Source: Akkermansiaceae bacterium (lineage in GTDB: Bacteria; Verrucomicrobiota; Verrucomicrobiia; Verrucomicrobiales; Akkermansiaceae). Taken from it: DNA of 64,000 nucleotides. The DNA lies in assembly GCA_024233135.1 (NCBI GenBank), contig JACKPZ010000004.1:124001-188000 (forward strand), read 5' to 3'. Made by a program: the position numbers and the translations under genes. Shown here piece after piece: positions 34,824 to 42,800 of this stretch; the stretch's first letter is position 1; each line of letters begins with the position of its first letter. The notes under the pieces are model-generated. The model was not told where the DNA came from. It searched no databases and saw only the letters and a program-made list of their open reading frames with translations.

Positions 34824-35645
34824 TCAGCCTGTCACCGGGGATTTCTCGCCGAGCACGCGGATCGGCTTGGGCATGCGCTTCCTGCGGAGGCCGAACTGGC
34901 GGACGGCGTGGCGCTGCAGGTGGGCGACGGCGTCCTCGACGTCGTCGGTGAAGAAGATGAGTTCGGGATCGTCGGGGCTGATGGTGCCCGCCTCGGCCAT
35001 CCGGTAGACGAAATCCATGAGCGGCTGCCAGTAGTCCTTGCCCATGAGGATGATCGGGAAGCCCTTGAGCTTGCCGGTCTGGATGAGGGTCATCGTTTCG
35101 AACATCTCGTCGAGGGTGCCGGCTCCGCCGGGCAGGACGATGAACGCGTAGGAGTATTTCACGAGGATCACCTTGCGCGTGAAGAAGTAGCGCATGGTGA
35201 CCGAGTGGTGCACGTAGGGATTGAGGTTCTGCTCGAAGGGCAGCTCGATGTTCACGCCGACGGAGCGGCCGCCGATCTCGTAGGCGCCGCGGTTGCCGGC
35301 CTGCATGATGCCGGGGCCGCCGCCGGTGACCACGGTGAATCCGAGCCGCGCCGCCGCCTCGCCCATCCGGCGTGCGAGTTCGTAGTAGGTGGTGCCCTCC
35401 CTGGTGCGCGCGGAGCCGAAAATCGTGACGCAGGGGCCGGCGAAATGCAGGGCGCGGAACCCATAGAACAGGTCACGACCGACGCGGAACAAGGTGGCGA
35501 GGTTGTGAAGGCGCGAACTGGGACCGGAGAGCAGCGTGCGATCGGCGCTTTCCAGTTCGAAGAGTTCCTGCTGGCGGATCTCCTCGTCGGTGATGCGGTG
35601 TTCTTCGGAAACGTGGGGCTCGGGCGGACACTTGGGTTTGCTCAC
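34824..35645 (-). CDS. LOG-family protein (cytokinin riboside phosphoribohydrolase-like)
   Basis: LOG proteins are Rossmann-fold nucleotide 5'-monophosphate phosphoribohydrolases that cleave AMP-type substrates to a base and ribose 5-phosphate. The 273-residue protein has the two signatures GGGPGIMQAGNRGA and PGGAGTLDEMFE with the catalytic Arg/Glu residues, preceded by the family start VTIFGSARTREG. An N-terminal extension of about 70 residues precedes the core, as in the larger bacterial subgroup. The role in bacteria is mostly nucleotide recycling. It follows sodA on the same strand after a terminator. Confidence 0.9.
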   Translation of the reverse strand: MSKPKCPPEPHVSEEHRITDEEIRQQELFELESADRTLLSGPSSRLHNLATLFRVGRDLFYGFRALHFAGPCVTIFGSARTREGTTYYELARRMGEAAARLGFTVVTGGGPGIMQAGNRGAYEIGGRSVGVNIELPFEQNLNPYVHHSVTMRYFFTRKVILVKYSYAFIVLPGGAGTLDEMFETMTLIQTGKLKGFPIILMGKDYWQPLMDFVYRMAEAGTISPDDPELIFFTDDVEDAVAHLQRHAVRQFGLRRKRMPKPIRVLGEKSPVTG

Positions 35646-35678
35646 ACCGGGTTTCTAGCACCCGGGCGGCGGCGATTG

Positions 35679-35717
35679 GAAAACAAAACGGCCGCGGGGT
35701 TTCCCCTCCGCGGCCGT
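35679..35717 (-). terminator. Intrinsic terminator of sodA
   Basis: On the minus strand a GC-rich stem (ACGGCCGCGG, 35717-35708, with its complement at 35697-35688) is followed by TTTTGTTTT. It starts 26 bp behind the sodA stop and separates it from the LOG gene. Confidence 0.88.
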
Positions 35718-35742
35718 CCGTGGATTTCGTTGTGGGTGGGGT

Positions 35743-36366
35743 TCAACCCGCGAAGCGCTCGGCGACGGCGTCCCAGTTCACCACGTTCCAGAAGGCGGCG
35801 ATGTAGTCGGGACGGCGGTTCTGATAGTTGAGGTAGTAGGCGTGCTCCCAGACATCGAGGCCGAGGAGCGGCTTGCCGGAGCAGCCGGCGACCGCCTCGC
35901 CCATGCACGGGGTGTCCTGATTGGCGGTCGAGCAGACGGCGAGTGATCCGTCGTCCTTTTTCACCAGCCACGCCCAGCCGGAACCGAAACGGGTGGCACC
36001 CGCCTTCGCGAACGCTTCCTTGAACGCGTCGTAGGAGCCGAAGGCCTTGTCAATGGCCGCGGCGAGATCACCGGAGGGTGCGGAGGCGCCGCCGGGCGCG
36101 ATGACCTGCCAGAAAAGCGAGTGGTTGGCGTGGCCGCCGCCGTTGTTGCGGACCGCGCCGCGGATGTCGTCGGGCACGGACGCGAGGTCGCCGACGAGTT
36201 CGCAGATCGACTTGCCTTCGAGCTCGGGTTTGCCGGAGATCGCGTTGTTCAGGTTGGTGATGTAGGCCTGATGGTGCTTCGAGTGGTGGATCTCCATCGT
36301 CCGCGCGTCGATGTGCGGTTCGAGGGCGTCGTAGGCGTATCCGAGGTCGGGAAGAGTGTGTGCCAT
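35743..36366 (-). CDS. sodA: Superoxide dismutase, Mn type
   Basis: Dismutates superoxide to oxygen and peroxide. The 207-residue protein closely follows E. coli SodA. Metal ligands are in EIHHSKHHQAY (His), GGHANHSLFW (His) and LDVWEHAYY (Asp, His). GGHANHSLFW and the ANQDTP glutamine favour manganese over iron. The ATG at 36366 gives the usual MAHTLPDLGY N-terminus. The frame extends upstream, but that stretch overlaps the divergent rmuC promoter region. It has no signal peptide, so it is cytoplasmic. A strong terminator follows. Confidence 0.95.
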   Translation of the reverse strand: MAHTLPDLGYAYDALEPHIDARTMEIHHSKHHQAYITNLNNAISGKPELEGKSICELVGDLASVPDDIRGAVRNNGGGHANHSLFWQVIAPGGASAPSGDLAAAIDKAFGSYDAFKEAFAKAGATRFGSGWAWLVKKDDGSLAVCSTANQDTPCMGEAVAGCSGKPLLGLDVWEHAYYLNYQNRRPDYIAAFWNVVNWDAVAERFAG

Positions 36367-36478
36367 GGTGGTGTGGGGAGTTTGGTTTGCGTATCGCGCC
36401 GGGCTCCGGTAGGACCGTCGCTCAGCGGCGCAAGTCCTTACGAAACCAAGCATCCGCGGCCCCGCAAGCGAAATCCCG

Positions 36479-38098
36479 ATGAATCCAGCAAACATCTTTT
36501 CCACCCTGTCCACGGAGTTTCTGGGAGCCACCCTGCCCGAGCGTTTGCAACCCTATCTGCCAGAAACGATTGCGGTGCTGGCGGGCCTGTTTTTCGGGTG
36601 GTTGTTCACCCACCTGATCGCGTCGGGCAAGGCATCCGCCGCCGCCGAGAAACTCAAGGCCGAGGAGCGCCGCTCGGCGGACATCGAGGCCCGGCTCGCG
36701 CGGACGAGCGCCGAACACGAGCGGAACGAGAAGGATTCCCAGGCCTTGCGGAGCCAGATGGCGGAACTCCGCACGCTGCTGGAAGCGGAGCGCAAGTCGG
36801 CCGCCGAGAAACAGGCGCTGCTGGAGCGAGCGGAGTTGAAACTCGGCGACACGTTCAAAGCACTCTCCGCCGAGGCGCTGCGTTCGTCCGCCGAGCAGTT
36901 CCTGCATCTCGCGAAGAGCTCGCTCTCGGCCCACACCGAGGAAGCCAAGGGCGACCTCGACAAACGCCGGGTCGCCATCGAAACGCTGGTGAAACCCGTT
37001 GCCGAATCACTCGGCAAATTCGAGAGCCGCATCGGCGAGATCGAGAAGGCCCGCGAAGGCGCCTATGCCGAACTCAAGGAGCAGGTCCGCGCGTTGGGCG
37101 AGGGCCAGCTCGGCCTGCAACGCGAGACCGCCTCGCTCGTCAAGGCGCTGCGGCAGCCCACCGGCCGCGGCCAGTGGGGGGAGATCCAGCTCCGCCGCGT
37201 CGTCGAACTCGCGGGCATGCAGGAATACTGCGATTTCGAAACCCAGCACTCGACCACCACCGACGAAGGGAAACGACTGCGTCCGGATCTCATCGTCCGT
37301 TTGCCCGGCGGCAAGACGATCGTGGTCGACTCGAAGACCCCGATGGACGCCTATCTCGACGCGCTGGAGGCGACCGACGATCACCAACGGGAGGATGCCC
37401 TCCACCGTCACGCGCGGCAGGTCCGCACGCATATCCAACAGCTTTCGTCGAAGAACTACACCGCGCAGTTCGAGCATGTGCCGGAGTTCACCGTGCTGTT
37501 CCTGCCGAGCGAGTCGTTCTTTTCCGCCGCCCTGCAGAGCGATCCGGGACTGATCGAACGCGGTGTCGATCAGGGCGTGATCCTCGCCACACCGACGACG
37601 TTGATCGCCCTGCTGCGTGCCGTGGCCTACGGCTGGCGGCAGGAGGCGATCGCCGAAAACGCCCGCGAGATTTCGATGCTCGGCCGCACGCTGCACGAAC
37701 GCCTTGGGAAACTAACCGATCATTTCACCAAGCTCGGCAAGTCGCTCGGCAGTGCCGTGGATCATTACAACAACGCCGTGGGCTCCTTTGAAACGCGGGT
37801 TCTCACGACCGCCCGCAAGTTCGAGGACCTCAAGGCGGCACCCGAAGCCGCCAACCTGCCGAACCTCGACCCGGTCGACCGAACGCCACGCGCGCTGCAA
37901 TCCGCCCCGGCTTCGGTCATCGCCAGTCTCGCGAAGGCCAGCGAAATGAGCGCCAAACACCAGGGACCGATCACGCTTTCGCAAACGGACGCCGAATCCC
38001 TCACCTCGGCCGGCATGGAAGACGATTTCACCTTCGTCCCGAATCCGCCGGAAAGCGCGAAAAGCGCGGCTTCGGATCTGAGGTCGGCGCTCGAGTGA
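36479..38098 (+). CDS. rmuC: RmuC-family DNA recombination protein
   Basis: RmuC limits inversions at short inverted repeats and carries a PDDEXK-like nuclease core. The 539-residue protein has a membrane helix (about residues 30-48), a long coiled coil (about 50-210), then the conserved core GQWGEIQLRRVVELAGM and RPDLIVRLPGGKTIVVDSKTP, where Asp and the DSK set form the nuclease motif. A conserved DALHRHARQVRTHI helix follows. The C-terminal 60 residues are low in conservation. The gene is the first of a plus-strand run that continues with the toxin-antitoxin pair. Confidence 0.94.
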   Translation: MNPANIFSTLSTEFLGATLPERLQPYLPETIAVLAGLFFGWLFTHLIASGKASAAAEKLKAEERRSADIEARLARTSAEHERNEKDSQALRSQMAELRTLLEAERKSAAEKQALLERAELKLGDTFKALSAEALRSSAEQFLHLAKSSLSAHTEEAKGDLDKRRVAIETLVKPVAESLGKFESRIGEIEKAREGAYAELKEQVRALGEGQLGLQRETASLVKALRQPTGRGQWGEIQLRRVVELAGMQEYCDFETQHSTTTDEGKRLRPDLIVRLPGGKTIVVDSKTPMDAYLDALEATDDHQREDALHRHARQVRTHIQQLSSKNYTAQFEHVPEFTVLFLPSESFFSAALQSDPGLIERGVDQGVILATPTTLIALLRAVAYGWRQEAIAENAREISMLGRTLHERLGKLTDHFTKLGKSLGSAVDHYNNAVGSFETRVLTTARKFEDLKAAPEAANLPNLDPVDRTPRALQSAPASVIASLAKASEMSAKHQGPITLSQTDAESLTSAGMEDDFTFVPNPPESAKSAASDLRSALE

Positions 38099-38160
38099 TC
38101 CCCAGTTCACAGCGAATCCTCTTCTTGCCCGGCCCCACCGGCGGCCGTAGACTCCATCCA

Positions 38161-38394
38161 ATGACCAAGAGCGTCGCCCAACTCGTTGAACTCGCGCAGC
38201 TTCTCCCGCGGGAAGAGCGGAACGAACTGATCGAGGCATTGCTGGAAAACAGCCCCTGTGCAGATCCCCTGATCGAAGAGCAGATGCGGACCGTGGAAAT
38301 CCGCATCGGAAACATTGCGGACGGGACCTCCGAACTCGTTCCTGAAGAAGCCGCCCACCAACAAGTCCTCGATTCGCTCCGATCCGCCGGATGA
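38161..38394 (+). CDS. Putative antitoxin (addiction module component)
   Basis: A 77-residue acidic protein resembling the short addiction-module antitoxins that pair with ParE/RelE toxins. The N-terminal half is helical (VAQLVELAQLLPREERNELIEALLE) and the C-terminal half is poorly ordered and acidic, as expected for a toxin-wrapping tail. No DNA-binding motif is obvious. Its stop overlaps the toxin start in an ATGA. The ATG at 38161 is preferred over an earlier one at 38095 that would give an arginine-rich extension. Confidence 0.78.
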   Translation: MTKSVAQLVELAQLLPREERNELIEALLENSPCADPLIEEQMRTVEIRIGNIADGTSELVPEEAAHQQVLDSLRSAG

Positions 38395-38690
38395 AGGTGG
38401 TTTTCGAACAGGAAGCTCTCGAAGAATACCGCGACGCCGCCCGATACTCAGAACGGCGGTTCGGGCTTGGAGTCGAGTTTGTGAATGCCGTTCGGCATGC
38501 CACCGCCGAGATATCACGTTCACCAGGGCGGTTCCAACCCGTGCGAAACGACGTCCGGATCTACCGGCTCCGGCGATTTCCGTTTCACCTCTTCTACCAC
38601 TGGAACGAATCTTCCGAGTCGATCATCATCTACGCAGTCGCCCATCATTCCCGCCACCCGGACTATTGGAGGAACCGATTCCAACGTTGA
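38391..38690 (+). CDS. ParE/RelE-family toxin
   Basis: A 99-residue basic protein with the ParE/RelE fold pattern: an N-terminal strand VVFEQEALEEYRDAARYSE, a middle arginine-rich stretch (RNDVRIYRLRRFPFHLFYHW) and a final strand SIIIYAVAHHSRHPDYWRNR. ParE toxins inhibit gyrase, while RelE toxins cut mRNA on the ribosome. The C-terminal RxP-type Tyr/Arg set fits the ParE side slightly better, but the class is not certain. It is paired with the upstream antitoxin, so this is a chromosomal type II module. rlmN begins 13 bp further on. Confidence 0.82.
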   Translation: MKVVFEQEALEEYRDAARYSERRFGLGVEFVNAVRHATAEISRSPGRFQPVRNDVRIYRLRRFPFHLFYHWNESSESIIIYAVAHHSRHPDYWRNRFQR

Positions 38691-38702
38691 CGCACTGATC
38701 CC

Positions 38703-39791
38703 ATGCCTTCCCCCGCCCTCACCGGACTCACGCCTGACGCCCTCGCCGCATGGTTGAAGGAACGTGGCGAGCCGTCGTTCCGCGCCGCGCAGATTCTTGA
38801 CTGGGTGTGGAAGAAAAAGGCGCTGTCGATCGACGACATGAGCAACCTGCCCGCCGTGCTGCGGGAGAAACTCGAGGCCTCGTTCCGCCTGAGCGCTCTT
38901 GAGCACACGCACACGCAGGGTTCCGAGGACACGACCCGCAAGTTTCTCTTCCGCCTGCACGACCACCGCTATGTCGAGAGCGTGCTGATTCCGGCGAACC
39001 CGGCTTTGTATGGCGAGAAATCCGACCGCCGCACGCTTTGTGTTTCCTCGCAGGTCGGCTGCGCCTACGGCTGCAGATTCTGCGCCTCCGGACTCGCGGG
39101 TTTCACGCGGAACCTCGAGCCGTCCGAGATCGCCGGGCAGGTGCTCGCCGCGGAACAACTGTCGGGCGAACGCGTCGACAACCTCGTATTCATGGGCATG
39201 GGCGAACCATTCGCCAACTTCGACAACCTGATGGCGGCCATCGAGTTGATCACCGGCGAGAAGGGCCTGCACCTCGGCGCGCGCCATCTCACCATCTCCA
39301 CGTCCGGACTCGTCCCACAGATCCAGCAACTCGCCGAACACCCGCAGCAGATCCGCCTCGCGATCTCGCTGCACGGAGCCACCGATGAGGTGCGCGACCA
39401 GATCATGCCGGTGAACCGCAAATGGAACACCGCGAAACTCTTCGAGGCGCTCGACTACTGGAACTCGCGCAAGAAACAACACCTCACGCTGGAATACATC
39501 CTCATCGAAGGCGTCAACGACATGCTCGAGCAGGCGCGCATCCTCGCCGGCCACGCCCGCAGTCTGAAGGCGAAGGTGAACCTCATTCCCTACAACACCG
39601 TCGACGGACTCGACTGGAAACGCCCGTCCGAGGACCAGTGCCGCGCGTTCCGTGACATCCTGAAGAACGCCGGTGTCAGCGCGACGCTGCGGTTGGAAAA
39701 GGGTCACGACATCGACGCCGCCTGCGGCCAACTCCGGCTGAAACAGGAAACGGAGGAGGGCATCATCGCCCCCGCGCCGTCGAAACGTTAG
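38703..39791 (+). CDS. rlmN: 23S rRNA (adenine-2503-C2)-methyltransferase RlmN
   Basis: Radical SAM enzyme that methylates C2 of A2503 in 23S rRNA (and A37 of some tRNAs). The 362-residue protein has the 4Fe-4S motif CAYGCRFC (Cys120, Cys124, Cys127) and the C-terminal methyl-carrying cysteine Cys341 in DAACGQL. GMGEPFANFDN and LAISLHGATDEVR are family blocks. It follows the toxin-antitoxin pair closely, which may link them in one transcript by chance. Ribosome-binding context was not distinctive. Confidence 0.95.
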   Translation: MPSPALTGLTPDALAAWLKERGEPSFRAAQILDWVWKKKALSIDDMSNLPAVLREKLEASFRLSALEHTHTQGSEDTTRKFLFRLHDHRYVESVLIPANPALYGEKSDRRTLCVSSQVGCAYGCRFCASGLAGFTRNLEPSEIAGQVLAAEQLSGERVDNLVFMGMGEPFANFDNLMAAIELITGEKGLHLGARHLTISTSGLVPQIQQLAEHPQQIRLAISLHGATDEVRDQIMPVNRKWNTAKLFEALDYWNSRKKQHLTLEYILIEGVNDMLEQARILAGHARSLKAKVNLIPYNTVDGLDWKRPSEDQCRAFRDILKNAGVSATLRLEKGHDIDAACGQLRLKQETEEGIIAPAPSKR

Positions 39792-39802
39792 ATCGGCGAG
39801 GA

Positions 39803-42800
39803 CTACGGCGGGAGGGTCACTACCAACCGGACGAACTCAGGACCGGGCCCGGAGGAGAAGTGATAGGAAATCGAGTTGGCGTTTTCCGTCACACCGCCCG
39901 CGGGCGGGTGCCAGGGATCATTGACTCCGAGGTCGCTGGAAACCTGGATTCCGAAGGCGACGTCGCCGTTGGCAATGGCATCCGGTCCTTTGGAATAGGA
40001 AACCGCCCCGTCCGCGAGCACGCCGGGCGAGCCATCCGATGCGCCGGGGTTCAGACCCAGCGCGTATTCGACGAGCAGCGGAATAACGTCGTGATCGTCA
40101 TCTCCGGCGGGATCCGCCGCCTGTCCGTGGCCGCCCGCCCAGGCCGCGAATCCTCCGGGTTCAACGACCGTCGCGGCCAGCATGATATCATCGACGCCCA
40201 CTCCGCGTTGGACGACGTTGCCGTTCAAGCCGCCGGTGCTCACCGGGTCGATGGCGAATCGGATCGAGCCCGAGCGGACACCGAGGGATGACAAATCGAG
40301 AGCGAGTTCCAGCGCGGCAACCGAGCCATCCGACGTCGATGCGCCGGCAGCCCCATCGACAAACTGATAGGTCGCGCCACCGTCGGACGATGCGTGGAGT
40401 TTCCAATCCGCGGAGGTCGCGCTGCCGAGGGTGGTGCGGGCGAAGCTGCGGAGGAACAACGTGCCGTCGGTGAAATCGATTTCATGGCCGGGCGACGGAG
40501 TGACGTCGAAGGTGATCCAGGTGGACTCGTCATTTCCTCCGGAGGCCAGCGGAGTTTCCCCGTCACCTTCACGGTTCGATGAAAACCAAAGGACGTTGGT
40601 GCCATCAAGCGGCTGGACCGCCCGGTTGCTTGTGCCTTGGTTCGGTGAGGAAAGGGCGCCGTTGCCCGTCGCCTGATCCGTTAGATCACCCGCCCCCACG
40701 TTTCCGGGTGTCAGGTTGTTCGAATCCAAAAGGGCGCCCGCGCTGTTATCCGGATCGAAATCGTAATGCGCCAGCAGGGTTCCGGCCGGAAGGATGAATG
40801 CCTTGAGACCTACGGTGAACGACGGCACCGCGGGCGAATTGGTCATCACCTGCAAGTCCCCGCCTTGGGTTCCCGGAGTCCCGCCGGGCACGATCCGCAC
40901 CCGGATTTCCCCGGTTTGCTGGGACGCGACGGTGACGTTCGGCGTAAGAAGCTCCCACCCGGGCGGAGCGGTTAGATCGGAATGTAGTTCCAGATCGATT
41001 TCCCCCACCCCGATGTTTTGCACGGGGATGGAAAACTCGTAGGGACCGGCATCGGGATCCAGCGCTCCGAAATCCGACGAACCCGGGGCGACCGGCTCCG
41101 GCGCGAGCGAGGCATCGGCCACCAGTGGGTCGAGCCCGAGCAGGGCCTCCCATTTGTCGTTCACACCGTCGTCATCGTCGTCCTCATCGAGGTAGTTCGG
41201 AGTGCCGTCGGCATCAGTGTCGGCGGCTTGGGAAAGCGCGCGTTCCGCGGTGTTTCCGAAGGCGATCTCATCGAAGCGCGCCGACACCGTGTTGTGGGTG
41301 GTGATCGCCACCGAGTCGAAAGAGAGCGTCCCGGCAATGGCCACGGAGGCCGTGCGCGGATAGGTGCCGGGATCCAGCGGATCGAGACCCGCATCTCCTT
41401 CCTTCGCGAGATATGCGGTGACCACGGTGTCGCCGCCCACAGATTCCAAATGAAGCAGGGCCCGCCAGTTTCCGAGGTTGCCGCTGGAGGAACTGGCCAC
41501 GAGGACGGAATCCTGGCCGCCGCCGGCGAGGCCCCATGTGCCGTTGATTTCCTTGCCGCAGGTCAGGACGGGAACGCCGCCATGGGTCAGACCAAGGAGA
41601 AACGAATGGCCGATCGCGATCGGTCCGGGATTGTCGATCGACCATGAAATCCAAAGCTCCGTCTCCGCATCGGGGCCGCTCCCAATGTGATAGGTCCGCC
41701 CGAGCGCTCTCGAATAGTCCTCACCCCCGCCCATCGCGGCGGATTGGCCGAGGGACGTGAGACCGGGAAACGAATTGCCGGTTCCGAGCACCGACACCGA
41801 GCCCGACGAAGCCGTCCATGACGAGGCGGAACCCCATCCGACTCCGGAACCGAAGTTCTGCAACGGCGCGCCGGATATCCCTTCGAAACCTTCATACAAC
41901 GTCGGGTCCGGATCTTTCACCACCACCCGCAGGGTCGTCGTGGCCGTGCGTCCGGTGGAGTCCGTCACCTTCACGCCGCCCTCGTGCACACCGATTTCCG
42001 AAAGCCCCGGCAGACCGGTCAGCAAGCCGGACGGGCTGATGGAAAACCACGGATCGCCGCTCAATTTCTGATAGACGAAGGTTTCCTCCGGATCTCCGTC
42101 GTAAACGTCGAGACCGAGATCATGGGACAACGACGTCTGGACCGCGGCCGGAATGACAAGAGGATCGCCGACCCAGACCGGAGCGGTCTCGATGTCGATG
42201 ATTTCCATCGACGCGTCGGTGACCGCCTCAGCGCCTGTTAGGTCGGTGACGATGATCTGGAACGTGACGCTTCCCACCTCGTCGGCTCCGGGTTTGCCGT
42301 AGAGGCGGCCGGTTTCATCAATGAACAGCCAGGGCGGCGCACCGGACAAACGGAACGAAAGCCGATCGCCGAGATCGAACACGGTGGTTCGATCCGGATC
42401 GGTCGCGAACGGTGCGACGTCGATGTCGAGGGATGTGCCTTCGTCGTAGCTGCCGAGGTCGAGCGTTCCCGCCGGCCACGTGGGAACGTGGTTTTCCGAG
42501 ACGGCGATGGTGGCGGTCGTTTCATCGCAGAGGCCGCCGGGAGCGGTGGTGCGAAGAACGAAGACATTGGTGCCCGCATCGCCCGCTGAGGGTGTGCCGG
42601 TGAGTTCGCCATCCGCCGAAACCTGCAGCCACGATGGGCCGGAAACCTTGCTGTATTCCAAGCCCGGATGCAGGTGGATGCTGCGGAGTTTCGTCCGGAG
42701 ATACTCCCGATACGACTCGCCCGCGAGCACCGGGCGCGGCTCGATGGCGTCCGAGAAAAACCGAGGCGAGAGGTGTTTCCATGGGCTGAGGAAACTCGCG